Made by a program: the position numbers and the translations under genes. The notes under the pieces were generated by a model that was not told the origin of the DNA, searched no databases, and worked only from the letters and a program-made list of their open reading frames with translations. A stretch of 64,000 nucleotides of DNA from an uncultured Thermoanaerobaculum sp. Its GTDB lineage: Bacteria > Acidobacteriota > Thermoanaerobaculia > Thermoanaerobaculales > Thermoanaerobaculaceae. The DNA lies in the NCBI GenBank assembly GCA_937934115.1, contig CALHAH010000015.1, positions 186,001 to 250,000 of the forward strand, read 5' to 3'. Each line of letters opens with the position of its first letter. The first letter of the stretch is position 1. Below, one piece after another: positions 18,138-25,786 of this stretch.

Positions 18138-19142
18138 ATGCAAGCACAGGGATGGGCGGCACGCGAACGTGGTGCTCAGCTTGAGCCCATAGATTACGAA
18201 CTGAAGCTCGGCTCGCCACACGAGATTTTGGTGGCGGTGGAAGCTTGTGGGATTTGCCATTCGGACATCCACATGCTGGACAACGACTGGCAGATGTCAA
18301 CGTACCCGCTGGTGCCTGGCCATGAGATCGTGGGTCGGGTGGTGGAAAAAGGAGTGGCTGTGGCAGGCCTCGCGGTGGGGCAGCGGGTGGGCATTGGCTG
18401 GCAGGCTTCAGCGTGCATGACCTGTCCCGATTGCCTTTCTGGTAATGAGAACCTCTGCGACCACCATCAGGGGCTCATTGTGGTGGGCAAAGGCGGTTTT
18501 GCCTCCCATGTCAAGGTGGATGGCCGTTTCGCGTTGCCGTTTCCGGAAGACCTGCCGGCGGAGGCAGGGCCTTTGCTGTGCGGCGGGGTCACGGTGTATT
18601 CGGCCTTGCGCCACGCAGGCATGAGCTCGGGCCAACGCATTGGCGTCATAGGGCTGGGTGGCCTGGGGCATTTGGCCGTGCTTTTCGCCTCGCGTTTGGG
18701 GAACGAGGTCACCCTCTTCACCACCAGCCCGGAAAAAGCCAAGGAGGCGGAACGTCTGGGAGCAATACGGGCGTTTGTGGTGGAACCGGGGCAAAGCCCG
18801 CCGCGCCCCCCGTATCGCTTGCAGGTGCTCCTGAACACGGTGCCATACCCTCAAGATTGGGTGGCGTACCTCAACTGGCTGGATGCCGACGGCACCTTGG
18901 TTTTGGTGGCAGGTGGGCCGCAGCCTTTGGAAATCCCTTTCTGGGCGCTTTTGACGAAACGCCGCCGAATCATGGGCTCACCCATAGGCGGGCGGGCTAT
19001 GATTAGAGAAACGCTGGATGTAGCTGTGCGTTTTGGGATTGGGCCAAAGGTGGAGGTGTTCCCCATGGCTTCTGTCAACCAAGCGTTGGAAAAGGTTCGG
19101 CAAAACCGGGTGCGGTTTCGGGCAGTGGTGCGCAACGCCTAA
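18138..19142 (+). CDS. Zinc-dependent alcohol dehydrogenase (cinnamyl-alcohol/AdhC-like MDR)
   Basis: A 334-aa medium-chain dehydrogenase. Catalytic zinc ligands are in CGICHSD and PGHEIVG. The structural zinc lobe has CMTCPDCLSGNENLC, and the nucleotide fold has GVIGLGGLGHLAV. The motif spacing, with LLCGGVTVYSAL, is that of the cinnamyl alcohol dehydrogenase/YahK subgroup, usually NADP-dependent and active on aldehydes. ATG 18138 follows a GGGGGG-rich site. It may be read from the yraN transcript (71-bp gap). The physiological substrate is unknown. Confidence 0.88.
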   Translation: MQAQGWAARERGAQLEPIDYELKLGSPHEILVAVEACGICHSDIHMLDNDWQMSTYPLVPGHEIVGRVVEKGVAVAGLAVGQRVGIGWQASACMTCPDCLSGNENLCDHHQGLIVVGKGGFASHVKVDGRFALPFPEDLPAEAGPLLCGGVTVYSALRHAGMSSGQRIGVIGLGGLGHLAVLFASRLGNEVTLFTTSPEKAKEAERLGAIRAFVVEPGQSPPRPPYRLQVLLNTVPYPQDWVAYLNWLDADGTLVLVAGGPQPLEIPFWALLTKRRRIMGSPIGGRAMIRETLDVAVRFGIGPKVEVFPMASVNQALEKVRQNRVRFRAVVRNA

Positions 19143-19161
19143 GTTTCATCCGGGTGGGCAG

Positions 19162-19183
19162 GGCGATCGTTTCGTCGCCTTTC
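19162..19183 (+). terminator. Weak hairpin between converging genes
   Basis: GGCGA, an eight-base loop and TCGCC followed by TTTCTT lie just after the alcohol dehydrogenase stop. The stem is only five base pairs, so this is a tentative terminator. Confidence 0.3.
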
Positions 19184-19197
19184 TTGGCGTTTTCTTG

Positions 19198-19992
19198 CTA
19201 AATTAGGGTTGGCGACGGCGTAGCCACGTAAATCCAATAGCGCGCTACAGGCTGAAAGCCGGCGGCAACGTAAAAGCTGTATGCGGCAGCGGTGGAACGC
19301 AGCACCGCCCATTGGCAGCCCTGCCTTTCTGCCTCAGCCATGACGAAATTAAGAAGAGCTTCACCAACACCTTGCCCGCGGGCGGAGGCGGAGGTGGCGA
19401 GGTTGTAAATGCCGGCTACCCGCCGGTCATCTATGAAGACGCTGGCGGTTCCAACGAGCTGCCCCCGGATAAAGGCCGCCGCGTGGGCGAGGGGTTGGCC
19501 TGGGCCCAGGCCAATGGCCAGTTGTTCCCCGTACGCTTCAGCCACGTCCCAAGGCAAGCCAAAGCACTCCCCGAAGACTTGGATCCAAGAAGGCCAACCA
19601 CCGTACCCATGGAGGACCTGAAGTTCCACTTCGGTGGATCGAGGCGAAACCAAAGGTGCAACCTTGCGAACCATGCCCCAAGCTTGGGCTGAAGGTCGGA
19701 AACCCAGTTCCTCCAAAAGATGGGCGAGGTTTGATGGCTGTGATCTTGGTCCCAACCAAAAACCCAAGGGCGCACCGCGTGAAAAGGTTTCGTCTCGTAA
19801 ACGAACCAGGCGGGAGGCCGCTTGGGAGCTGGGCAGCTGACAGCGAATGACTTTGTTGAAGGCCTCGTTGGGAATTGCACTTTCGCACCACAAAAGATCC
19901 GGCTCACTACGAACACGCCAACCGGGCCACAGGGAAAGGTGGGACACAAGGGATTCCACGTTGTGTTCCAGTTGCCTCACGTGGTCCACCAC
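19198..19992 (-). CDS. GNAT family N-acetyltransferase
   Basis: A protein of about 264 aa whose C-terminal GNAT domain shows the acetyl-CoA motif in NLATSASARGQGVGEALL, followed by AVLRSTAAAYSFYVAAGF, a classic motif-B ending. The N-terminal 130 residues are a less recognisable, possibly degenerate GNAT half. GTG 19992 is preferred because TACTAT stands exactly six bases before it, as at other SD-less starts in the window; an upstream TTG at 20013 is possible but has no ribosome site. The acceptor is unknown. Confidence 0.75.
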   Translation of the reverse strand: MVDHVRQLEHNVESLVSHLSLWPGWRVRSEPDLLWCESAIPNEAFNKVIRCQLPSSQAASRLVRLRDETFSRGAPLGFWLGPRSQPSNLAHLLEELGFRPSAQAWGMVRKVAPLVSPRSTEVELQVLHGYGGWPSWIQVFGECFGLPWDVAEAYGEQLAIGLGPGQPLAHAAAFIRGQLVGTASVFIDDRRVAGIYNLATSASARGQGVGEALLNFVMAEAERQGCQWAVLRSTAAAYSFYVAAGFQPVARYWIYVATPSPTLI

Positions 19993-19998
19993 AAGGGA

Positions 19999-20004
19999 AT
20001 AGTA
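19999..20004 (-). promoter_or_regulatory. Putative leaderless -10 element (GNAT gene)
   Basis: TACTAT, six bases, then GTG on the minus strand. It lies just beyond the strong terminator that ends the fad operon, consistent with independent transcription. Confidence 0.5.
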
Positions 20005-20051
20005 ATAAACCAAGACCAGAAAAGAAAGAAGTTTTTGTTGGCCGCAAAAGC

Positions 20052-20080
20052 AAAAAGGGGCGAGGCAAGGCCCTCGCCCC
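20052..20080 (-). terminator. Strong intrinsic terminator of the fadN-fadA operon
   Basis: On the minus strand a perfect 9-bp stem (GGGGCGAGG / CCTCGCCCC) with a 6-base loop is followed directly by TTTTT, then GCTTTT. It starts about 20 bp after the thiolase stop. Confidence 0.92.
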
Positions 20081-20100
20081 TGGTTGTAGCAGCCTCTTAG

Positions 20101-21264
20101 TTATGGCCTTTCCAAAAGGTACGCAAAACCCATACCGCCGCCGATGCACATGGTAACGATGCCGCGTTTGGCATTGCGTCGTTTCATCTCGCCCAGGATT
20201 TTGCACGTGAGGATGGCACCTGTGGCACCCAAGGGGTGTCCCGTGGCAATGGCGCCGCCGTTAACGTTGAACTGCTCATCGGAAAGGCCCAATTCGCGAA
20301 CACAGTAAACGGCTTGCGAAGCAAAAGCCTCGTTTATTTCCACCAAGTCAATGTCTTTGAGGGACACGTTGGCTTTGGCCAGAAGCTTGGGCACGGCCTT
20401 GGCGGGACCTATACCCATGATGTCCGGTGGTACCCCCGCCACTGCCCACTGGCGCACATAGGCTTGAATCTCCAGGCCCATGGCCTTTGCCTTTTCCTCC
20501 GACATAACCACCACAAAACCAGCGCCGTCGTTGATTTGCGAGGAGTTTCCAGCGGTGACAGTGCCGCGCGGGTCAAAGACCGGCTTGAGTTTGGCCAAAG
20601 CCTCCAAGGATGTGTCAGCCCGCGGGCCTTCGTCGGTGTCAAAGAGAAACTCTCGCCACACACCGTCGTCCATGGTGCGAACCTTGAGAGGAACGATTTC
20701 TTCCTTAAATTTGCCGGTGGCAATGGCAGCGGCAGCCTTTTGGTGGGAGCGCAGGGCAAAGGCGTCCTGGTCTTCCCGGCTGATGCCAAATTGCCGGGCT
20801 AGCACTTCCGCCGTGGTGCCCATAGCTGCGTAGGCGTTGGGCATCAAATCCATGAGCTCAGGGCTGGCAGTGAGCTTGTTGCCTCCCATGGGCACCATGG
20901 ACATGGATTCCACGCCACCGGCAATAATAATGTCCGCGGAACCGGCCTTGATGGTATCTGCCGCCCAGGCAATGGACTGCGAGCCCGAGGAGCAAAAACG
21001 GTTGATGGTGGTGGCGGGAACGTCCACAGGGAAGCCGGCCAAAAGCCAGATGAGGCGCGCCATGTTCATGCCTTGTTCCCCTTCGGGCATGGCGCAGCCT
21101 ACGATGAAGTCGTCCACCATGGCCGGGTCAAGCCCCGGCGTGCGGCGCACCAGTTCCGCAAGCACAGGGGCGGCAAATTCCTCCGGGCGTGTGTCCTTGA
21201 GGCTTCCTTTTTTTGCCCGGCCAATGGGTGTGCGGGCGTAGCTGACGATGACGGCTTGTCTCAT
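20101..21264 (-). CDS. fadA: Acetyl-CoA acyltransferase (thiolase), beta-oxidation
   Basis: A 387-aa thiolase, which catalyses the last step of beta-oxidation (3-ketoacyl-CoA + CoA to acetyl-CoA + shortened acyl-CoA). The nucleophilic Cys is in NRFCSSGSQ, the His in GGAIATGHPLGATGA, and the second Cys in TMCIGGGMGFA. AAAAGGAGG precedes the ATG. It lies 12 bp behind the multifunctional fadN-type gene and ends at a strong terminator, so the two form an operon. A biosynthetic acetoacetyl-CoA thiolase role is less likely in this context. Confidence 0.93.
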   Translation of the reverse strand: MRQAVIVSYARTPIGRAKKGSLKDTRPEEFAAPVLAELVRRTPGLDPAMVDDFIVGCAMPEGEQGMNMARLIWLLAGFPVDVPATTINRFCSSGSQSIAWAADTIKAGSADIIIAGGVESMSMVPMGGNKLTASPELMDLMPNAYAAMGTTAEVLARQFGISREDQDAFALRSHQKAAAAIATGKFKEEIVPLKVRTMDDGVWREFLFDTDEGPRADTSLEALAKLKPVFDPRGTVTAGNSSQINDGAGFVVVMSEEKAKAMGLEIQAYVRQWAVAGVPPDIMGIGPAKAVPKLLAKANVSLKDIDLVEINEAFASQAVYCVRELGLSDEQFNVNGGAIATGHPLGATGAILTCKILGEMKRRNAKRGIVTMCIGGGMGFAYLLERP

Positions 21265-21276
21265 GCTCGCCTCCTT

Positions 21277-23691
21277 TTAGTTGCGCAACGGTTTGTTGTT
21301 CAAAAGCATGTACTTGATGCGTTCCTGAGTTTTGGGTTCCCCACAGAGGGACAGGAACGCTTCCCGCTCCAAATCCAAGATGGTTTGCTCCGAAACTGGG
21401 TTGTTAATGGTGGTGTCGCCACCGCACAGGATGGTGGCAATGTGGGTGGCAATTTTTTCGTCGTGGGAGGAAATGTTGTGGGTGAGTTTGAGGTTGTGGA
21501 GGAGCATGCGTAGCGTGGCAATGCCAGAGCGTCCCGGCAGGCGGAAGGTCTTGGGCACTGGTGGTCGGTAGCCCTCCTCGGCCATGGCGATGGCCATGCG
21601 TTTGGCGGTCCACAGCTGTTGGTCGCGGTTCAGCTCCACATGGTCACAGGGGCGCAGGTACTTGAGCTCACGGGCCTCTTCGGCAGAGGTAGCTACCTTG
21701 GCCATGGCGATGGTTTCAAACGCCTTGCGGATGAAGGGGAGGTTGTCAAGGATGGGCTCATCGCTGCCCTCCAGGACGCGCTCCAACATAAAGACATGAC
21801 CGGCGCCGGCGGGGACCAAGCCCACCCCCACTTCCACCAACCCGATATAGGTTTCGGCCAAAGCACACACGCGGTCACCGCCCATGGTAATTTCCGCACC
21901 GCCACCAAAGGTAAAGCCAAAGGGGGCAGTGATCACCGGGATGGGGGCGTAACGCATGCCCATGGTCATTCCCTGGAACTTGCGGATCATCTCGTCAATA
22001 GCTTTCCAAGCTTGAGACGTGGCCCCTTCCAAGATCATCAGCAGGTTGGCACCGGCGCAAAACTGCTCCGCCTGGTGATGGATAACCAAGCCCCGAAATT
22101 CACGGGGGCCGATCTCCAGGGCCTTGTGCATGACCTCCATGATCTGGTCGTCAATGGGGTTGAGCTTCGGTTGCATTACCGAATGGAACTCCACGCAGCC
22201 GATGCCGTCGCCCAGGTCAATGAGGGAGGCACCAGGGTTTTCGTAAACGATGCGGTTTCGCCTCTTAATTTCGGGAAGCACCAAAAAGGTATCCGGTCGT
22301 GGCTCGGGCAGGTACGTCTTCTTGGCGGCATCCCAGTACTCGCGGCGGAGCTCACCCGCACGGTAAAAGCTTTCTGCCCCAAAAGCCAGCATTTCCTCAA
22401 CCCATGGGGCGGGGCTTACCCCCTCGGCCTTCATGCGCTCCACCACCGTGCGCACGCCCAGGGCGTCCCAGGTCTCGAAGGGGCCGAGCTCCCAGTTAAA
22501 CCCCCATTTCAGGGCGTTATCAATGTCCACGATGGTGTCGGCAATTTCGAAAAGCCGGCGCGAGGTGTAGGCTAAGGTATCCCGTAAAACTCGCCACGCA
22601 AATGTGCCAGCGCGGTCGTCGGCAAAGGCCAGGGTCTTAATGCGCTCGCCTGGGTCATGGATGTTTTTCGTGGCCTTGAGGGAGGGGAAGTCATAACGCT
22701 TTTTCGCACGGTAAGTGAAGGTCTTCCAATCAAGCACAAAATCCTGCTTTTCCCCGTTGGCGCCCTTTTCCCGCTTAAAAAACCCGGCCCCGGACTTTCG
22801 TCCCAGCATTTTTTGCTCCACCATACGGGTGACGAACTCCGGCACCTGGAAGTAAGGCTGGCCTTCGTCGTTGGGCAAATCCTCGCGGAGCGTGCGCACC
22901 ACGTGCACCATGGTGTCTAGACCCACCAAGTCCACGGTGCCAAAGGAAGCAGATTTGGGGTGGCCCATGGCCGGGCCCGTGATGGCGTCTACCTCATCCA
23001 CTTGATAATCCATTTCCATCATGGCGTGGAGTGTGGCCATCAGGGCGTACACACCAATGCGGTTGCCCACGAAGTTGGGCGTGTCCTTGCCGAAGACGAT
23101 GCCCTTGCCCAGTCGCAAGCGGCCGAAATCCGCCATGGCACGCACCACTTCCGGATCTGTGTCCTCTCCGGCCACGATTTCCAAAAGCCGCATGTAGCGT
23201 ACGGGGTTAAAAAAGTGAGTCACCAGAAAATGCTTGCGGAATTCCAGACTGCGGTCTTCCACCATCTTGCGAATGGGCAAACCCGAGGTGTTGGAAGACA
23301 CGATCATTCCGGGGCGCCACACCTGCTCCACACGGGCGAACAGCTGCCTTTTAATGTCCAACCGTTCTACGACCGCTTCCACGATCCAGTCACACTCGGA
23401 AAGGCGGGCCCAGTCATCCTCGAAGTTCCCAACCTCAATGAGGGGGAGGAACCTCTGGGAGTAAATCAACGAGGGCTTGGACTTTTTTATGTTTTCCAAG
23501 CCTTGAAGCGCAAGTTTGTTGCGGAAGGCTCGGTCTTGTGGTTTCAGTCCTGCTTTTTCATCTTCTGGTGTGTACGCGGGGACAATATCCAAAAGCAATG
23601 AACGAACGCCGGCGTTAGCGAGATGGGCAGCAATGCCCGATCCCATGACACCGGCGCCCAAAACAGCTACTTTGCGAATGGGTTTATGCAT
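21277..23691 (-). CDS. fadN: FadN-type 3-hydroxyacyl-CoA dehydrogenase / enoyl-CoA hydratase
   Basis: An 804-aa bifunctional beta-oxidation enzyme. The dehydrogenase comes first (KVAVLGAGVMGSGIAAHLAN; catalytic His in FLVTHFFNPVRYMRL), and the hydratase is C-terminal (oxyanion segment EQFCAGANL, Glu in GGGAEI and GLVEVGVGLVPAGAG). This order and length match B. subtilis FadN rather than E. coli FadB. AAAGGAGG precedes the ATG. It is followed by fadA, and a TetR/FadR-like palindrome lies about 110 bp upstream, so induction by long-chain acyl-CoA is plausible. Confidence 0.93.
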   Translation of the reverse strand: MHKPIRKVAVLGAGVMGSGIAAHLANAGVRSLLLDIVPAYTPEDEKAGLKPQDRAFRNKLALQGLENIKKSKPSLIYSQRFLPLIEVGNFEDDWARLSECDWIVEAVVERLDIKRQLFARVEQVWRPGMIVSSNTSGLPIRKMVEDRSLEFRKHFLVTHFFNPVRYMRLLEIVAGEDTDPEVVRAMADFGRLRLGKGIVFGKDTPNFVGNRIGVYALMATLHAMMEMDYQVDEVDAITGPAMGHPKSASFGTVDLVGLDTMVHVVRTLREDLPNDEGQPYFQVPEFVTRMVEQKMLGRKSGAGFFKREKGANGEKQDFVLDWKTFTYRAKKRYDFPSLKATKNIHDPGERIKTLAFADDRAGTFAWRVLRDTLAYTSRRLFEIADTIVDIDNALKWGFNWELGPFETWDALGVRTVVERMKAEGVSPAPWVEEMLAFGAESFYRAGELRREYWDAAKKTYLPEPRPDTFLVLPEIKRRNRIVYENPGASLIDLGDGIGCVEFHSVMQPKLNPIDDQIMEVMHKALEIGPREFRGLVIHHQAEQFCAGANLLMILEGATSQAWKAIDEMIRKFQGMTMGMRYAPIPVITAPFGFTFGGGAEITMGGDRVCALAETYIGLVEVGVGLVPAGAGHVFMLERVLEGSDEPILDNLPFIRKAFETIAMAKVATSAEEARELKYLRPCDHVELNRDQQLWTAKRMAIAMAEEGYRPPVPKTFRLPGRSGIATLRMLLHNLKLTHNISSHDEKIATHIATILCGGDTTINNPVSEQTILDLEREAFLSLCGEPKTQERIKYMLLNNKPLRN

Positions 23692-23803
23692 GGGCTCCTC
23701 CTTTCATGGAAATCTCATGCAATCACGTGCAAGCCTCGCCCGTCCGTGGCGGGCAAACGCCTCGCCGGGGATTGCGGTCTTACCTGGGCGGCGAGAAAAG
23801 GGC

Positions 23804-23821
23804 TGAATGAACACTCGTTCA
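23804..23821. promoter_or_regulatory. FadR-like (TetR family) operator upstream of fadN-fadA
   Basis: TGAATGAACACTCGTTCA is an 18-bp imperfect palindrome that closely matches the B. subtilis FadR operator consensus TGAATGAMTANTCATTCA as I recall it, differing at two positions. It lies in the 230-bp gap between the divergent fadN and acylphosphatase genes. The regulator gene is not in the window. Confidence 0.7.
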
Positions 23822-23910
23822 GTTTGCCACAGGCCAGGGGGCAAAGCAAGGCCTGCAGGGGGGAAGTCCTGCCCATGGGACCTGCGCGTGGTGAGGCGAT
23901 CCTTAGGCCC

Positions 23911-23919
23911 TGTTACAAT
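23911..23919 (+). promoter_or_regulatory. Extended -10 element for acylphosphatase
   Basis: TGTTACAAT (TG, one base, TACAAT) lies 22 bases before the ATG at 23942, leaving a short leader that includes GGTGAG. No clear -35 is visible. Confidence 0.45.
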
Positions 23920-23941
23920 TGCCATGACGGTGAGTAACACG

Positions 23942-24223
23942 ATGCGCGCGCGGCGCTTTTTGGTTTCGGGGCGCGTCCAAGGTGTGGGTTTCCGGTACTT
24001 CGTATTCCGAGAGGCCCAGCGGCTGGGTTTGTGGGGCTTTGTGCGCAATCTGGGGGATGGCCGCGTAGAGGTGGTGGCCGCCGGTTGCGAGGCTGATTTA
24101 AACCGGCTGGAGGCGTTGCTTTGGCGAGGTCCGGTGATGGCCAACGTGACCATGGTGGAAGCGGAGGAAAGCGAACCTCCCCCCAACCAAGGATTTGTCA
24201 TCCTTTCCTCCCGTCGCTCGTAG
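23942..24223 (+). CDS. acyP: Acylphosphatase
   Basis: A 93-aa acylphosphatase, which hydrolyses carboxyl-phosphate bonds in small acyl phosphates. It shows the phosphate-binding loop [10 protein letters not shown] with the catalytic Arg, and [12 protein letters not shown] with the catalytic Asn. ATG 23942 has GGTGAG seven bases upstream and gives the standard length; ATG 23924 would add six residues. TACAAT with an extended TG lies at 23914-23919 and could be its -10. Confidence 0.92.
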   Translation: MRARRFLVSGRVQGVGFRYFVFREAQRLGLWGFVRNLGDGRVEVVAAGCEADLNRLEALLWRGPVMANVTMVEAEESEPPPNQGFVILSSRRS

Positions 24224-24240
24224 TTTCCCTGTGCTCGTGC

Positions 24241-24269
24241 TTGTCCCAAAGGCATTTGGAGGCTAGTAT
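24241..24269 (+). promoter_or_regulatory. Sigma-70-type promoter of tRNA-Arg
   Basis: TTGTCC, a 17-base spacer and TAGTAT are followed 6 bases later by the first base of the tRNA. Position and spacing are near ideal. Confidence 0.75.
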
Positions 24270-24275
24270 TGTCGC

Positions 24276-24354
24276 GGGGCTGTAGCTCAGTAACGGATAG
24301 AGCAGCGGTTTCCTAAACCGCGTGTCGCCGGTTCGAGTCCGGCCAGCCCCGCCA
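24276..24354 (+). tRNA. tRNA-Arg (anticodon CCU), CCA encoded
   Basis: The cloverleaf is complete. The acceptor stem is GGGGCTG/CAGCCCC, the D-stem GCTC/GAGC, and the anticodon stem GCGGT/ACCGC with loop TTCCTAA (anticodon CCT in DNA). The T-arm is GCCGG-TTCGAGT-CCGGC. Discriminator G is at 24351 and an encoded CCA at 24352-24354. It reads AGG codons. Its own promoter lies immediately upstream. Confidence 0.96.
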
Positions 24355-24640
24355 TGCCTAAGGCCGGCGGGCGTGTCGCTCATGCTTGGCGTTGGATCAT
24401 TCGCGGGACACGCCCGCACCCGCAACGCTCCCACCGGCCAAGCCGGATGCACGCTCCAACCACCCGTGGCCGACGCAGCCCCCCGCACCCCCAGCGCTCG
24501 GCCCAAAAAAGCCGGGCCTTTCTCCTGGGGGGCCGCTGCTCCGCGGCGGCTACGAAAAAAACTGGCGCGCACAGCTTCCAGCCGTGAGGGCCGTGAACGC
24601 GCTGGCGATGGGCTCGACGGCGCCGGCTGCAAGTTACAGC
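24355..24640. repeat. Non-coding GC-rich repeat region after tRNA-Arg
   Basis: No credible gene is present. It holds an 11-bp inverted repeat (GCGGGCGTGTC at 24367-24377 and its complement at 24407-24417). A block of about 70 bp (24451-24520) resembles 41903-41976, sharing CACCCGTGGCCG and GCCCCCCGCACCCC. A GC hairpin (24533-24549, CCGCTGCTCCGCGGCGG) is nearly identical to 41771-41787. This is a dispersed intergenic repeat of unknown origin. Confidence 0.7.
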
Positions 24641-25726
24641 TCAAAGGGAGCTTAGAATCCTTTGAAGCGCGTTGACCTCAGCTAAGGTGGTGTAAAAGTG
24701 AGGGGCCAAGCGCACCCACCCACCCAGGACACCTACCCGCACGTGCCTGGCCTGCAGGCGTCGTTGCACTTCCTCCGCGGGGAGAAAGGGGTGTTGGGCC
24801 AAAACGATGCCGGCCACCGGATGGGAGGCCCCTGGGGAGGCAACGCTCCAGCCCAACTCCAGAAGGTGGGACGTGAGCGTGCGTTGGTGAGCAAAGATGC
24901 GATTGCGCACGACTCCCAGGCCCGCAGCTAAAAGCAGCTCCAAGCTGGCGGCCCATCCCGCCAAAACTAGAGGCGAAACACCTTGGCCTTCGAAACAAGC
25001 GGCGTCACGGAGTCCTCCGGCAGAGGATCTGCGCCAGGAGGCAAAGAACGGCTGCCAGTGCGCGCGGAGTTCTGGAGTGGTGATCAAGGCGGTAACGCCG
25101 CGTGGGCCCAGAAGCCACGTGTGGCTGGGTACCAAAAGCGCTGCCACTTCCAGTTCGGGGAAACTTTCCGGGCGGCAGGGAACGGCCTGAGTTCCATCCA
25201 GGACCACGATGCACCCACGGGCCGCCAGTCTCTTTCCTGCCGTTTCAAGATCACCGACCCATCCCGCAGCATCCACCCAAGGCAGGTAAACCACAGCCCC
25301 TTCCGGCGTGTGGGTTTCCAGGATGCGATGCAAGCGTTGCCAGCGGGCCGGGGTGAGGAAACTAGGCGACCACCCCAGCCTTTGAAGGAGGGATGCCAAG
25401 GGGCGAGTGTCTTCGGGCTCTTCCGAGGTGAGAACGAACCGGGTCCCCGGCGGCAATTGGAGACCAGCGAGGAGCGCAGTGAGTGCCGTGGCGCTGTCGG
25501 GGAACAGGCTTACATCACTCGGTTGACACCCCACCACCTGAGCCAACAGCATGCGCACCTTTTGATCCACCTGGCTGAGTTCCCGAAGATCCCAAAACCC
25601 CTCGTCCTGGTGCTGGTGGAGGGCGGTACTCACGGCCACAGCCACAGGCTCAGGCACGGGAGCGAGGGAGGCGTGGTCGAGATAAAGGCAGCGCTCGCGA
25701 ATCGGGAAGACCTCCGAGAACTCCAT
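24641..25726 (-). CDS. Class V aminotransferase-fold protein lacking the PLP lysine
   Basis: A protein of about 361 aa from MEFSEVFPIRE, with the layout of class V PLP enzymes (cysteine desulfurase, isopenicillin-N epimerase, kynureninase-like). It has an early YLDHASLAPVP segment, a mid-protein VVLDGTQAV strand with the Asp that normally holds the PLP ring nitrogen, and the PSHTWLLGPRG motif. In active relatives this motif reads SxHKWLLGP; here Lys is Thr (codon ACG), so a Schiff base with PLP is not expected. ATG 25726 lies nine bases after TATACT with no ribosome site. It diverges from asnB. Function unknown; possibly a non-catalytic or re-purposed homologue. Confidence 0.7.
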   Translation of the reverse strand: MEFSEVFPIRERCLYLDHASLAPVPEPVAVAVSTALHQHQDEGFWDLRELSQVDQKVRMLLAQVVGCQPSDVSLFPDSATALTALLAGLQLPPGTRFVLTSEEPEDTRPLASLLQRLGWSPSFLTPARWQRLHRILETHTPEGAVVYLPWVDAAGWVGDLETAGKRLAARGCIVVLDGTQAVPCRPESFPELEVAALLVPSHTWLLGPRGVTALITTPELRAHWQPFFASWRRSSAGGLRDAACFEGQGVSPLVLAGWAASLELLLAAGLGVVRNRIFAHQRTLTSHLLELGWSVASPGASHPVAGIVLAQHPFLPAEEVQRRLQARHVRVGVLGGWVRLAPHFYTTLAEVNALQRILSSL

Positions 25727-25746
25727 GGCTTGGCCAGTATAGAAGC

Positions 25747-25775
25747 TTGCCCTGCTGCGGCGTACGCTGTAGATT
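25747..25775 (+). promoter_or_regulatory. Candidate promoter of asnB
   Basis: TTGCCC, a 17-base spacer and TAGATT place the transcription start within about 5 bases of the asnB ATG at 25787. No Shine-Dalgarno is present, so the message would be essentially leaderless. Confidence 0.45.
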
Positions 25776-25786
25776 GACAAACCAGC

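Noticed and set aside
24352-24420. Phage or island attachment site at the tRNA-Arg 3' end
   Set aside because: No integrase gene and no duplicated tRNA 3' end were found in the window.
24355-24675. Several short open frames on both strands after tRNA-Arg
   Set aside because: They translate the repeat block, have no ribosome sites and no recognisable content.
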